DNA of 64,000 nt. It comes from CAYOXX01 sp964408025 (lineage in GTDB: Bacteria; Acidobacteriota; DATKUA01). Both the position numbers and the translations under genes were made by a program. Position 1 is the first letter of the stretch. Each line of letters begins with the position of its first letter. Under the pieces are notes generated by a model. That model ran no database searches, was not told where the DNA came from, and saw only the letters and a program-made list of their open reading frames with translations. The stretch is taken from positions 1 to 64,000 of the forward strand of contig CAYOXX010000005.1 of the NCBI GenBank assembly GCA_964408025.1, written 5' to 3'. This document shows positions 49,636-59,577 of the stretch, piece by piece.

Positions 49636-51550
49636 CGCCCTCCTCTCCCTCCTTCTCGCTGATGGGAGTCAGCCATGCGACGTCATAAGGATTCAGGGTG
49701 ATCCTGAACTTGTCGTCGTCGGCCATCCACTCCATGCCGCTGACCAGGTCGTAGCAGTGCGCCTCGCCGGTGCCGAGTTCGGCTACCGGCACCTCGAGGT
49801 GGCAAACCCTGTTGCTCACGTTGGTCAGGCAAAGCAGGTGCCGATCGCCCTCCGGCGAGATCCTCAGGACCGCGAAGATATCGGGCGAGATCATCGGGAT
49901 ATGCTGCTCGCCATTGGGGTGGAATGCGCGCTGTCGAGTCCGGATGGTGATCAGCCTGCCAAGCACCCGGTTTATACGAGAGATTTTCGAGAGGGGATCT
50001 TTGAGGGCATCGGATATCGCCCTGCCGTCGATGACCGTGCGGTTGATGGCACGCTTAGACTCGGAGGCCAGCACCGCCTCGATGTCGTTGCGCGTGCCTA
50101 TGAGGCTGTGCAGGTAGATCCCCGGCACGCCCCGCAGCACGAGAGCAACTATCCTGGAGGCGACGAACCTCTTGACCTGGAAGGCTACGTCCTCGTCGGC
50201 TCCCTCGTCGTTGAGGGCGCTGAACCAGGTGATGTTGATCTCGTAGGGTTCTTCCGCGCCGTTTTCGCCCGTCTTGTAGGAGATGCGCCCGCCGTGCTCC
50301 TTCGCCCTGCGGATGATGAAGTCGATCTCTTCGGGCGCCAGGATGTTCTTGGCCGCCATGACGCCGATGCCGTCGTGGGAGTCCAGGAAGTTGAAGAAAG
50401 CCGTGGTGTCGGACGGCGTCTTCAGGTCCGCCGCCCAGCGCGAGAGGATCGTAGCATCCCCTTTATAAAACGTGTAAAGGACCAGGGGGGGCAGGGCGAA
50501 GTTGTAAACCATCGGGGCCTCGTCGCGGCCGTTGCCGAAGTACGAGACGTTCTCCTCGTGGGGGATGTTGGTCTCCGTTACCAGGGCCACGCCGGGTGCT
50601 ACCGTGTCCATGACGTCGCGTATGAGCTTGACGATCTCGTGGGTCTCTTCCAGGTTGGCGCACGGCGTCCCCGGTTCGGCCCAGAGGAAGGTGACGGCGT
50701 CGAGACGCAGGATGTCGGCCCCGCGGCGGACGTACATAAGCAGGATCTCGATCACCCGCAGGAGGACGTTGGGGTTCGTGTAGTCGAGGTCGACCTGGTC
50801 TCGGGAGAAGGTGGTCCAGACGTAGATCGGACCGTTGAGCGTCTGGAAGCTCGTCAGGATGTCGGAGGTCCTGGGTCGGAAGATCAACTTGCGCTGCTCG
50901 GCGGTCAGCTCGTCAGGCGAGCTGTAGGCGATGAAGAAGTCCTTGTAGTACGGGGTGCGGTTCTGGAATTCATGGAACCAGCGGCTCTTGGACGACACGT
51001 GGTTGATGACCCCGTCGAACATCAGCTGGTAACGGTTCTCCAGGTCCTCGATGTCCTCCCAGGAGCCGAGGTTGGGGTCCACGGTCTCGAAGTCGATGAT
51101 GGAGAAGCCCCTGTCGGAGGAGTAGGGGAAGAAGGGCAGGATGTGCAGCGTGTTTATCGTCCCCTCGAGGTAGCCGTCGCAGAAGGCGGCCAGCGTGGCC
51201 AGGGGGGACTTCCCCTCTCCGCGCAGGAGATCTCCGTAGGTGATCAGTATCACGTCCTTTTCCGTAAACCTCTCCGCGGGATCGATTTCCTTTTCCCTAT
51301 CGATTATCTCCTTCGACTTGTGGGCGTAGTAGACCTTGAGGACCCGTTCCAGCTCGGGCATGTGCTCCCGCGCCAGTGCCTCGCCGTAGAGGCGGCGCAA
51401 GCGGCCGAGCATCCGCTCGCGCGACGCTGTCGGTATCTCGAAAGCGGGCCTCGAGTAATCCGGTTCCAGCTTGTGGATAGTCCGCGTGGTCTCGTACTCT
51501 CGTCGTGGACTCGATCCGCCGGGCTCGATCTGGTGGGTTGGCCTTTTCAT
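49625..51550 (-). CDS. GH13_18 family sugar phosphorylase (sucrose/glucosylglycerate phosphorylase type)
   Basis: 641 residues. GH13 family catalytic domain with DGVINHVSSKSRWF, the nucleophile region ADILRLDAVTFLWAEPGTPC (Asp), the acid/base Glu in VTETN and the transition-state Asp in FLDSHDGIG. The LDAVTFLWAEPGTPCANLEE signature is typical of GH13 subfamily 18, which contains sucrose phosphorylases and glucosylglycerate phosphorylases. The exact acceptor (fructose, fructose-6-phosphate, glycerate) is not resolved; a longer N-terminal region favours the glucosylglycerate-like group. Nothing in the neighbours fixes it. Confidence 0.85.
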   Translation of the reverse strand: MKRPTHQIEPGGSSPRREYETTRTIHKLEPDYSRPAFEIPTASRERMLGRLRRLYGEALAREHMPELERVLKVYYAHKSKEIIDREKEIDPAERFTEKDVILITYGDLLRGEGKSPLATLAAFCDGYLEGTINTLHILPFFPYSSDRGFSIIDFETVDPNLGSWEDIEDLENRYQLMFDGVINHVSSKSRWFHEFQNRTPYYKDFFIAYSSPDELTAEQRKLIFRPRTSDILTSFQTLNGPIYVWTTFSRDQVDLDYTNPNVLLRVIEILLMYVRRGADILRLDAVTFLWAEPGTPCANLEETHEIVKLIRDVMDTVAPGVALVTETNIPHEENVSYFGNGRDEAPMVYNFALPPLVLYTFYKGDATILSRWAADLKTPSDTTAFFNFLDSHDGIGVMAAKNILAPEEIDFIIRRAKEHGGRISYKTGENGAEEPYEINITWFSALNDEGADEDVAFQVKRFVASRIVALVLRGVPGIYLHSLIGTRNDIEAVLASESKRAINRTVIDGRAISDALKDPLSKISRINRVLGRLITIRTRQRAFHPNGEQHIPMISPDIFAVLRISPEGDRHLLCLTNVSNRVCHLEVPVAELGTGEAHCYDLVSGMEWMADDDKFRITLNPYDVAWLTPISEKEGEEGVNR

Positions 51551-51681
51551 GGCCGTTTCTTCTGACGCTTGCTCATTTCGCCGATATTATATCCCACGGT
51601 CGTCCGAGAAAGGAAACGAGGCAGGTTCCCGGATGTCGGGGTCGGGCCCCGATGGCGAGAAAGTATTCAGGAGGCGCCTTG

Positions 51682-52692
51682 CTACGTTATCAGCTTCAAG
51701 ATGTCGGCATAGCCGTTGGTGTCGATCATCCTGAAGATGCTTTCCTCGTAGCTCATCATCACCAGGCCGTCGGTGAAGTCCCCGAGGCGCGGTTCGAGCT
51801 TCTCGCCGAGGACCATGCGCAGGGCCAGAACCGTGAAGTCGACGCCGGCGGCGAGGGTGAGCGGTATGCCGCCCGAGAAGCGGGGGTTGACCTCGAAGAC
51901 CATCGGCTTGCCGTCGGTGTACTTGACCTGGATGTTGGCCGGCCCCACGATTCTCAGCTCTTTGGCCACTTGCACGCCGAGATCTATTAGTTCATTTCGG
52001 TTTTCGGTGCGGCCCTTGTCCATGACTCCGGAGCGCACCCAGAGGCGGCGCCGCGGAACAACGGCCACCACATCGCCGTCGCGGTCGACGAAGGTATCGA
52101 GAGTGTACTCCCGCCCCTCGAGGAACTGCTGCACGATAGGATCCTCGACATATTCGATGAAGAACTCCAGCTCCCCGCGGTTTCTGATCTGGTAGACGTG
52201 GACGCTGCCGCGCCCGCGGCGCGGCTTCAGGAACAGCGGGAACTCGAGCTCGCCGTGGTCGGGAAGCTCGCCGGGCAGCCAGGTGCGCGGCGTCGGCAGG
52301 CCGCGCTTGCTGAAGAAGCGGTAGGTCTCGATCTTGTCGTTGCAGATGCGCGAGGTCCGCGGCGGGCTGATGATTATCTCGACGCCCGCTTGCGCGAACT
52401 CCTCGCGGACCTCACCCATGATCTCCAGCTCGTCGTCGATCGTCGGGATGATGACGCCGATATTCTCGGCCTCGCAGATCTGGTGCAGCCGCTCGAGGTA
52501 ACCAGGGTCGGTCGTCAGGGGCGCCCGGTAGTGGTTGTCGCTGAAGTAGAGGCCGGGGGAGAGGGGATTGATGTCGGTGGTGACCACCTTCCCCCTGAGG
52601 TCGAGCTTGCCGAGCGCCGCCTGGAAGCCCCTTATGAGGGCAACGCGGCGCGAGGCCGCGGTCACTAGAACGTTGAGTTCGTTTTTCGGCAT
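51682..52692 (-). CDS. ATP-grasp ligase (carbamoyl-phosphate-synthase-like)
   Basis: 336 residues. The N-terminal pre-ATP-grasp domain begins ELNVLVTAASRRVALIRGFQ; nucleotide binding follows in FPLFLKPRRGRGSVHVYQI and the metal/ATP site in NIQVKYTDGKPMVFEVNPRF, ending SGGIPLTLAAGVDF. It resembles CarB-like single-domain ATP-grasp proteins (PylC/PurK-like group) that ligate a carboxylate to an amine or thiol. Substrate unknown. ATG 52692 follows GGGGAGACGGG. Lies 131 bases upstream of the phosphorylase gene, so the two may share a transcript. Confidence 0.83.
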   Translation of the reverse strand: MPKNELNVLVTAASRRVALIRGFQAALGKLDLRGKVVTTDINPLSPGLYFSDNHYRAPLTTDPGYLERLHQICEAENIGVIIPTIDDELEIMGEVREEFAQAGVEIIISPPRTSRICNDKIETYRFFSKRGLPTPRTWLPGELPDHGELEFPLFLKPRRGRGSVHVYQIRNRGELEFFIEYVEDPIVQQFLEGREYTLDTFVDRDGDVVAVVPRRRLWVRSGVMDKGRTENRNELIDLGVQVAKELRIVGPANIQVKYTDGKPMVFEVNPRFSGGIPLTLAAGVDFTVLALRMVLGEKLEPRLGDFTDGLVMMSYEESIFRMIDTNGYADILKLIT

Positions 52693-53193
52693 CCCGTCTC
52701 CCCGAGAGAGTATAACATTCCACTTGATGATATCGGCAGAATTGATGCCGCTCTAAATTTTGGGCGGCGCCACCGTAACCGGTCTTGAGACCTGCGGGAA
52801 TGTAAGCGCCTGGTGCCGCGGCGGCGACCTGCTTATCGAAGACCCGCTGCGCGGCAAGCGTGCAGTGGTCTATCGTCTGAAGTTTATCCCTGATTCACTC
52901 GATTTCGCAGAATTCTTTGTGTCCGCATCAGGCCAAACTGCTGCCAGAATTCCAAATGAGAATAGGCGGTCGTGGGCACAGTTTGACCGCTTGGCTTGGT
53001 TTCTTAGTTTAGTAGCAGTCAAGCGGTGTTATACGGCTGGATTTTCTCCTCTCGGACATTCAAATCTAATAAGACCTGACAAACCTATCAATGTGGTAGT
53101 TCACAGTTGTTTTTCCAGCGCGGGATGAAGTATTCTCGCGAAGCTGGTTTGCGTCGCTTCTTTCGGTGTGATTTTGGAGGAAAGGAATCAGTG
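52693..53193. other. Intergenic region, no convincing gene
   Basis: About 500 bases between the divergent ATP-grasp gene and the envelope operon. An open frame of 122 codons at 52760-53128 has poor codon composition, several Cys and Trp clusters and no ribosome-binding site, so it is not called. Promoters for both flanking operons are presumably here; a TATACT-type box lies on the minus strand near 52710. Confidence 0.5.
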
Positions 53194-54357
53194 ATGGCTG
53201 AAGATTCCCGCGAACCGGGCGAAATGGAAAGCGTTGACCCTGCGGCTTTCATCCGGACTCTGCTGAGTTACAAATGGCTTGTCATCTTGCTGCCCTTCGC
53301 GGCAGCGCTGCTTGCCCTGGGTATCAGTTTTCTCTTGACACCAGTATACCAATACTCAGTCTTGTTCACCGCCGGCAAGTATTGGGATGCTGCTGAGAAT
53401 CGTGAAAGATATGTCGACTCTCCGGAGTCCATAGCCTATCGAATTCGACTGGGCGTTTACGACCAGGTTTTAAGGAGCGAGTTCGATCTGGGGGATGGGT
53501 CCTCCCTGAATTTGAGGGCAGAGGTTCCTCGACTAACCGAGAACATACACGTTACCTGGCTTGGCCCCGAAGATGTAAACGGACGGCGAATGCTGTCCAG
53601 GCTGGTCGAAGTTATCCAGGCTAGTTACGAGTCGGAAATCGAACAGCTCAGGGCCTCGATTACCAGCCGTCTGCGTGCCAAAGAGGTACAGGTGGCGACG
53701 CTCGAGGACTCCCTTGCAGCCGAAGAGGCGAGAGCGGAAAATCTTGTGCTGCTGAACGAGAACCTGGTCGCCTCGAAAGACGAAGAGCTGGCTGGGCTGC
53801 GACGAAGATCAGGGCTCAGCGAGAACAGGATTCAGGCTTTGGAAGAAGAACTTTTCGAGGTTCGGGAGAGCATAGAGGAAGTCATGGGGCAGCGCGGCGC
53901 CCTGCTGACGAGCGAAAGACTGGACTCTGGAGTGCTCTCGCTCTTGATGACTACTGTTGCTCTGCAGAGAGATTTCGAGTCGTCAAGGCTCGAAGAGCTG
54001 CTGCACGGCGCGCGCATGGAGAGCGAAGACCTGAGGATGAGGATCGAGAGGGCAACTTTGGACAGGGAACGAATTCTGATGGAACTATCCGACCAGATGC
54101 GCGGCCAGGAGAGCGTTATCCTGCGTCTGCGGGCGGAACTGGAGCAGGCAACCGCGGACAGGCTTGAGCTGGAGCAGCAGTTGCAGCAGGCGGGGAACCT
54201 GAGCGAAATCGGCGAGCCGACCCGCTCGACGCAGCCGGTGGCACCAAACAAAGCGAGTATCACGGCGATCGCTTTCTTCCTGGGATTGCTGGTGGCAGTG
54301 TTCCTGGCACTGTTCCTGAACTACCTGCGCGGAATCAAGGCAGCGGGCAAGACGTAA
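53194..54357 (+). CDS. Wzz-like polysaccharide chain-length determinant / coiled-coil membrane protein
   Basis: 387 residues from ATG 53194 (GGAGGAAAGGAATCAGTG upstream; the frame extends to 53107). Two membrane helices, LVILLPFAAALLALGISFLL near residue 30 and ITAIAFFLGLLVAVFLALFL near the C-terminus, enclose a long periplasmic region. That region contains coiled coils: RLRAKEVQVATLEDSLAAEE, LSENRIQALEEELFEVRESI, SVILRLRAELEQATADRLEL. This is the architecture of Wzz/PCP proteins that set O-antigen or capsule chain length. First gene of the envelope locus. Confidence 0.78.
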   Translation: MAEDSREPGEMESVDPAAFIRTLLSYKWLVILLPFAAALLALGISFLLTPVYQYSVLFTAGKYWDAAENRERYVDSPESIAYRIRLGVYDQVLRSEFDLGDGSSLNLRAEVPRLTENIHVTWLGPEDVNGRRMLSRLVEVIQASYESEIEQLRASITSRLRAKEVQVATLEDSLAAEEARAENLVLLNENLVASKDEELAGLRRRSGLSENRIQALEEELFEVRESIEEVMGQRGALLTSERLDSGVLSLLMTTVALQRDFESSRLEELLHGARMESEDLRMRIERATLDRERILMELSDQMRGQESVILRLRAELEQATADRLELEQQLQQAGNLSEIGEPTRSTQPVAPNKASITAIAFFLGLLVAVFLALFLNYLRGIKAAGKT

Positions 54358-54540
54358 TCGCTTCAGATCAAATCTGGACTGACTGTAATCGGAGAAGACA
54401 ATCGGAAGAGAGCACCTTCACGCGTTTCTCGTAGTTACAGGACGATCCGGAATTTCGCGTGGCCTCGGTCGAGATAATCAAGCATATTCCAAGCTATCGG
54501 CCGGCGTTGTGCTGGCTAATGTGCCCTCCACGAGCAGGAC

Positions 54541-55881
54541 ATGAATCTGTTTAAACCGTTCGGCCGTTTGCTGGGTGGCTTGCCAGGCGACGGCATCGGC
54601 GCCACAGTCCTCAAGGGAGGCGGCGCCGCATTTGCCATCAGGATATTGGGGCTGGGAGCCGCCCTGGCGGCTGAAGTCCTGATCGCACGCCTGCTGGGCG
54701 TGCAGGGCTATGGCGACTACGCTTTCGCCCTTAGCCTGATCAGCATTCTTGCAATCTTCGCAAAATTAGGCATGGACAACTTGAGGGTGCGCTTTATCCC
54801 GGCCTACATGGGATCCGGGGAATGGGGACTTCTGCGTGGGGTTATGACGCGCAGTCGGCAGAGTGCATTGGCCATGGCCGTGCTGATGGCTGTAGTCGCG
54901 GCCTGCGTTATTTGGCTGATCGGGGATAGCGTAAGTTCTAGCCTGAGAGCGACTCTACTGATGGCCTGCATCCTGTTGCCTGTTCTTACGATTATTCAAG
55001 TCGAGGCGGGAGGCCTGAGGGCCTTTAAGCGAATTGCCTCGGCCCGGGCGCCAACGGAGCTTTTACGTCCGCTGCTGTTGGCGGCGGGAGTTGTTATTGC
55101 CGTCGTTGTGCTGAGGTTTCCGGCCTCGGCGCCTGTTGCTATGGGAGCGACTCTTGTTGCCTCATCAATAGTCCTACTGCTGCTCGGCTTTCTCCTCGTC
55201 CGCGCCGTACCCGCGCAGGCGAATAGTGCTGAGCCTCGATACCGCACACGAGAGTGGCTCTCGGTCGGTTTCCAGTTACTGCTGATCGTCGGTTTCATAA
55301 TTCTGCTGAACAGGTTGGACATAATCATGATCGGGGCGCTTCTAGGGACAGCTGAGGCCGGCATATACAACTCGGCGGTGCGAATTGCCAGATTGATACT
55401 GTTGGGTTTGTTGGCCACAAACACTATTGTTGCGCCTTTGATCTCCCAACTCTACGCCCAGGAAAGGATGCGTGACCTGCAGCGCATGATAAGTTTCGCT
55501 GCTCGAGTGATTTTCGCGATCACCTTGCCCATCGTTATCGGGGTTGTATTATTCGGGCAATGGGCCCTGGCGTTATTCGGCCCGGAGTTCACCGGAGGCT
55601 ATACGGCTCTTGTTATATTATCTATCGGTCAGATGGTAAACGCTCTGGCCGGTCCGGTGGGGTTTCTCACCACAATGACCGGCCATCAGAAAGTCGCGGC
55701 TATAGTCTACGGAGGTATCGCTGGCCTGAATATCGTTCTAAATGCTATACTTATACCGACATTTGGCATTGTTGGCGGCGCAGTCGCCACGGCGATTGCA
55801 ATTGCGGCTTTGAACCTGATTCTTGTCTGGTTCGTGTCGCGACGGCTGAAAATCAACGCCACCATCTTCGCAAAGCTGTAA
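54541..55881 (+). CDS. Polysaccharide flippase (Wzx/MATE-like)
   Basis: 446 residues with about 12 membrane helices. It begins with the RfbX/MOP-type pattern GGAAFAIRILGLGAALAAEV (about 23-42), then LLGVQGYGDYAFALSLI. Later segments are IGALLGTAEAGIYNSAVRIA and PVGFLTTMTGHQKVAAIVYG, characteristic of polysaccharide flippases, which move lipid-linked repeat units across the inner membrane. It is followed after eight bases by a sulfotransferase gene. ATG 54541 follows GAGCAGGAC. Confidence 0.88.
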   Translation: MNLFKPFGRLLGGLPGDGIGATVLKGGGAAFAIRILGLGAALAAEVLIARLLGVQGYGDYAFALSLISILAIFAKLGMDNLRVRFIPAYMGSGEWGLLRGVMTRSRQSALAMAVLMAVVAACVIWLIGDSVSSSLRATLLMACILLPVLTIIQVEAGGLRAFKRIASARAPTELLRPLLLAAGVVIAVVVLRFPASAPVAMGATLVASSIVLLLLGFLLVRAVPAQANSAEPRYRTREWLSVGFQLLLIVGFIILLNRLDIIMIGALLGTAEAGIYNSAVRIARLILLGLLATNTIVAPLISQLYAQERMRDLQRMISFAARVIFAITLPIVIGVVLFGQWALALFGPEFTGGYTALVILSIGQMVNALAGPVGFLTTMTGHQKVAAIVYGGIAGLNIVLNAILIPTFGIVGGAVATAIAIAALNLILVWFVSRRLKINATIFAKL

Positions 55882-55889
55882 GAGGCGTT

Positions 55890-56804
55890 ATGCGGAAACC
55901 GAACTTTTTTATCGTCGGAGCCGCAAAGGCGGGGACAACTGCTCTAGTGACATATTTACGGGAACATCCCGGGATTTTCATGCCTAATTTCGAGCCCCAT
56001 TATTTCGTAGATGATCTACCCATTTCGCTAGGTAGAAAGCCGGAGAATCTGGAAGGCTATCAGAAGTTGTTCGCGACCGCCGGAGACTACCAGCTCATCG
56101 GTGAGAAATCGGTGTTCTACCTCTATTCCAAGACCGCTGCTCGAAAAATCGCCGCATTCAACCCCGACGCTAAGATTATCATTATATTGCGTAATCCTGT
56201 TGATCTTGTCTATTCGCTGCACAGTGAGTTATATTACAAAATGAACGAAGATGAGGAAGACTTTACCAGAGCCTGGCAACTGCAGGAGGAGCGGCGGCGG
56301 GGTAACAGGATTCCGAAAGGCTGCAGAGTTCCCTTTGCATTGCAATACGGCGATGTCGGCAAATTCTTGATACAAGTGCAACGTTACAAGGAACACTTCC
56401 TTCCCGATCAAATCAAGATATTCCTCATAGATGACTTAAAGCGAGACACCCTCGGAGTCTACAAAGAAACGCTGGAATTTCTCGATGTGTCGTATGACGG
56501 AAGAGACGAGTTCCCCTGTATAAATCCGAACAAGCGCAACAGGTCCCGTTTCCTTGCCTGGGTCTTGAACAATAAACCACCGCTGATTACCGCATTGCGG
56601 CGCGGAGTAAATAAATTATTGGGTGGCCGTTCCACCGGTGTTTTTAAGGCTGTCCGGATCTTTAATACAAGTACCCCGCGCCGCGAGCCTCTCGATCCGA
56701 AGATGCGACGGCGGCTCACGGAGTATTTCAGGGAAGATATCCAAGCATTGCAACAGGTGATCGAGCGGGATCTGAGTGACTGGTACCGCGAGTTTGGTAA
56801 TTAA
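55890..56804 (+). CDS. Sulfotransferase 1 (PAPS-dependent)
   Basis: 304 residues from ATG 55890 (AGAGGCGTT upstream); the longer frame to 55560 overlaps the flippase. The 5'-phosphosulfate-binding loop is NFFIVGAAKAGTTALVTYLR (about 5-24) and the 3'-phosphate-binding part is IIILRNPVDLVYSLHSEL (about 93-110). These are the two PAPS sites of sulfotransferase domain proteins. It transfers sulfate to a hydroxyl or amino group of a glycan. It is one of three sulfotransferases in the locus and is strongly similar to the next gene. Confidence 0.87.
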   Translation: MRKPNFFIVGAAKAGTTALVTYLREHPGIFMPNFEPHYFVDDLPISLGRKPENLEGYQKLFATAGDYQLIGEKSVFYLYSKTAARKIAAFNPDAKIIIILRNPVDLVYSLHSELYYKMNEDEEDFTRAWQLQEERRRGNRIPKGCRVPFALQYGDVGKFLIQVQRYKEHFLPDQIKIFLIDDLKRDTLGVYKETLEFLDVSYDGRDEFPCINPNKRNRSRFLAWVLNNKPPLITALRRGVNKLLGGRSTGVFKAVRIFNTSTPRREPLDPKMRRRLTEYFREDIQALQQVIERDLSDWYREFGN

Positions 56805-56806
56805 AT

Positions 56807-57712
56807 ATGGTCGCGGATAAACCCAGTTTTTTCATCATCGGCGCTCCCAAATGCGGCACCACAGCGCTGTATATCTGGCTGAGCGAGCATCCGTACATCT
56901 ATATGTCGCCGGTGAAAGAGCCGCATTTTCTGGCTGAGGATCTGCCTTACAAGCGACGGAACGTCGCCAATGAAAGAGCGTACTTTAACCTGTTCAGCAA
57001 AGCAGGTGTGGAACACCTTGCCGTTGGTGAGAGTTCAACGTCGTACATATCTTCTCCGGCAGCAATCCGCAATATCAAGACGCGCTTTCCGAAGGCACGT
57101 CTCGTCGCGGTGGTGAGAAATCCGATCGATATGGCATATGCAATGCATAACCAGTTGCTCTCCTCGATGAACGAGGACGTGGCTGATTTCGAGGAGGCAT
57201 GGCGGTTACAGGAGAAGCGCAGACAGGGCAAGCACATTCCAAAACAGTGTTTGTATCCCAAGGGTTTGCTATATGGCGACAAAGCGCGGGTTGGAGCACA
57301 GCTTCAGTGGGTGTTGGAGGAGATACAGCGGGATCTCGTCCAGATAAGTTTTTTCGATGATCTTGTAACAGCTCCGGGAACAGTGTATCGTGCGGTTCTT
57401 GCGCATCTCTCTATGCCGGACGATAAACGGCAGAGCTTTCCAAGAGTCAACGTAAGCAAGCGCTTGCGCTCTCGGGCCCTTGGCTCAATGCTACGTACGG
57501 CGTCTGCTATCGGCAGGCCGGTGAAGCGCTGGATCCAATCCACATTCGGGGTGGAACCCCCGCATGTGGTTACAGCGATCAGCAGGATGAACCAAGAGAA
57601 GTACTCCCGCCCACCCTTGAGAGAAGGATTCCGCGTTGAACTTCTGGAATACTTCCGGGAGGATGTCGAACTGCTTTCGCAGATCACTGGACGGGACCTC
57701 TCCCACTGGTAA
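56807..57712 (+). CDS. Sulfotransferase 2 (PAPS-dependent)
   Basis: 301 residues, two bases after sulfotransferase 1. PAPS loop FFIIGAPKCGTTALYIWLSE (about 8-27) and 3'-binding ARLVAVVRNPIDMAYAMHNQ. It resembles its neighbour throughout (EDVADFEEAWRLQEKRRQGK versus the corresponding stretch in the first), so they arose by duplication but have diverged, presumably for different acceptor positions. Translation is probably coupled to the first enzyme. Confidence 0.87.
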   Translation: MVADKPSFFIIGAPKCGTTALYIWLSEHPYIYMSPVKEPHFLAEDLPYKRRNVANERAYFNLFSKAGVEHLAVGESSTSYISSPAAIRNIKTRFPKARLVAVVRNPIDMAYAMHNQLLSSMNEDVADFEEAWRLQEKRRQGKHIPKQCLYPKGLLYGDKARVGAQLQWVLEEIQRDLVQISFFDDLVTAPGTVYRAVLAHLSMPDDKRQSFPRVNVSKRLRSRALGSMLRTASAIGRPVKRWIQSTFGVEPPHVVTAISRMNQEKYSRPPLREGFRVELLEYFREDVELLSQITGRDLSHW

Positions 57713-57735
57713 AGCATCCGGGATGACAAGGGATC

Positions 57736-58461
57736 ATGGGCAGACTTCGGGAAATTCTGTACCATTCCTACGACAAGCATAACGATCGGGTAAATGTATC
57801 TTTAACTGCCTCTCGCTTCTCAAGACGAGTTAAGCGAAGATTCGACCGTATGTTTGGCGAACTGATGTCGGACCTGCCTGCGGATGCCCGTGTGCTCGAC
57901 CTGGGATGTGGTACGGGCAGGCTGTTGCATTGGCTATCCCGGTTTGATGTCCAGGCAACGGGTGTAGATCTTTCAGAGCCGCAAATTGCCGCGGCTCTGA
58001 AGAATGTACCCGGCGCTGAATTCTACTTGCAGGACGGATTCCAATATCTCAGGGAGAACAACTCGAGCTTCGATGCCATCTTCAGCTTCGACGTGTTCGA
58101 ACATATTATCGGTGAGGACGCTCTATTGGAATGGGTGGAAGCGGTGTACGCAGCATTGAGGAATGGAGGTTTTTTTGTCTGCAGGGTGCCCAACGCGGCC
58201 AACTTGACCGCTACGTTTGTTCGCTATGCTGACTTGACCCACGAACGGCTGTTCACCACGAACTCGTTGATACAGCTATTTGAAGCCGGCGGATTTGTCG
58301 AATCACGCATCATTCCGCAGGCCTATGCTCATTTCACAGGGAAAATGAAACTCGCACTCGTGAGGATGCTGCATCGTTTCGTCTTTTCCCTCTGCGGTCG
58401 CGGATATGAAAATAATTTTGATAACAATATCAGCATTGTCGGTTACAAAAGAGGAAGGTAA
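57736..58461 (+). CDS. SAM-dependent methyltransferase (class I)
   Basis: 241 residues. Class I Rossmann methyltransferase: motif I VLDLGCGTGRLLHWLSRFDV (about 53-72), motif II ATGVDLSEPQIAAAL, and the post-motif AIFSFDVFEHI (about 112-122). The UbiG/Cyclopropane-type layout is common in polysaccharide loci for O-methylation of sugars. ATG 57736 follows an AAGGGATC region. Nine bases precede the next gene start near 58465. Confidence 0.85.
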   Translation: MGRLREILYHSYDKHNDRVNVSLTASRFSRRVKRRFDRMFGELMSDLPADARVLDLGCGTGRLLHWLSRFDVQATGVDLSEPQIAAALKNVPGAEFYLQDGFQYLRENNSSFDAIFSFDVFEHIIGEDALLEWVEAVYAALRNGGFFVCRVPNAANLTATFVRYADLTHERLFTTNSLIQLFEAGGFVESRIIPQAYAHFTGKMKLALVRMLHRFVFSLCGRGYENNFDNNISIVGYKRGR

Positions 58462-58464
58462 TGT

Positions 58465-59577
58465 ATGGCGCGCATAGCCCATATCGTAGGAGGCCTTGGT
58501 CGCGGCGGTATTGAAGCCTGGCTGGTGGAAACGCTCGGATATCTGCGCGGGTGGGGTCATGAATCCGACATCATCAGCCTGCAGGAGGGGCGCCAACACT
58601 TCACTGATGCCGTGAGAGATCTCGGTTGTCGAATTATTCCGTGTCCGAAAAGCATGAACCCGTTCAAGATGGCATGGCGCATGCGCCGGACTCTACAGAA
58701 AAACGGACCGTATGACATTGCCCATTCCCACCTTTATTTCTTCAACGGCCTTGTGATGCGCCAGGCAAAAAGAGCAGGCATACCGTCGCGAATCGCTCAT
58801 ATGTATCCATTGATAGACGTCCGAACCCAGACGATGTTGCGCAAGGTCTACACAGGCATTATGAGCATGATGATTTGGCGGTATTCGACCCGCGTTTTTG
58901 CTATAACCGAGAGTGTTTGCACAGCTGTTGAAACAAGGATAGGTGTACCCACGGAGGACATTGATGTGGTCTACCCCGCTGTGGGTCTCGACCGTTTCCG
59001 GAAATCTGTCGACCGCTCCCAAGTCCGTGGACGTTGGGGTTTGCCGGATGACGGAACAATCGCGCTGTATGTGGGCCGGTTTGTCCCACACAAGAACCAT
59101 GCTCAGCTGGTACGCGTAGCTGCACACCGGCCTAACATGCACTTTGTTCTTGCCGGGACCACGGGGCCAACGCTTGATGACATACGGAAGCAGGCGGCGA
59201 CAATGGATAATGTCTCGGTGCTTCCGGACGTGGAGGACCTTGTCGGATTGATGAAATCGGCCGATCTGTTTGTGTTCCCCTCGCTCAACGAGGGATTCGG
59301 GATCGTCGCCATCGAAGCCTGCGCCGCCGGCCTGCCTGTCATCGCCGCCGACCTCCCGAGTATTCGGGAAGTAATACCTGCCAGCCATCAGGAACTGATG
59401 TTTCGGCCGGACAGCGACACACAGCTGCAGGATTCCCTCAACAAGTTCTGCGGGGATGGTCAACTGAGGGAAAGACTAGTTCGCGATGCCAAGGAGTGGT
59501 CTGGCAGGTTTTCCGCAGAAGAGTCGGCGCGAAAGCTGCAACAGATCTACGCAGAAGAACTGGAGTCCGTTAGATGA
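58465..59577 (+). CDS. Family 4 glycosyltransferase
   Basis: 370 residues from ATG 58465 (GAGGAAGG upstream; another ATG at 58461 is in a different frame). N-terminal domain start IAHIVGGLGRGGIEAWLVET; C-terminal GT1/4 domain with GTIALYVGRFVPHKNHAQLV (about 192-211) and FVFPSLNEGFGIVAIEACAA (E-x7-E). It adds a sugar to the growing repeat unit. The stop overlaps the next gene by four bases. Confidence 0.9.
   Translation: MARIAHIVGGLGRGGIEAWLVETLGYLRGWGHESDIISLQEGRQHFTDAVRDLGCRIIPCPKSMNPFKMAWRMRRTLQKNGPYDIAHSHLYFFNGLVMRQAKRAGIPSRIAHMYPLIDVRTQTMLRKVYTGIMSMMIWRYSTRVFAITESVCTAVETRIGVPTEDIDVVYPAVGLDRFRKSVDRSQVRGRWGLPDDGTIALYVGRFVPHKNHAQLVRVAAHRPNMHFVLAGTTGPTLDDIRKQAATMDNVSVLPDVEDLVGLMKSADLFVFPSLNEGFGIVAIEACAAGLPVIAADLPSIREVIPASHQELMFRPDSDTQLQDSLNKFCGDGQLRERLVRDAKEWSGRFSAEESARKLQQIYAEELESVR

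Noticed and set aside
49757..51565. 602-codon plus-strand frame opposite the GH13 phosphorylase
   Set aside because: Antisense shadow; the minus-strand frame has all GH13 catalytic motifs.
52760..53128. 122-codon frame before the Wzz-like gene
   Set aside because: No start signal, atypical composition and no recognisable domain.
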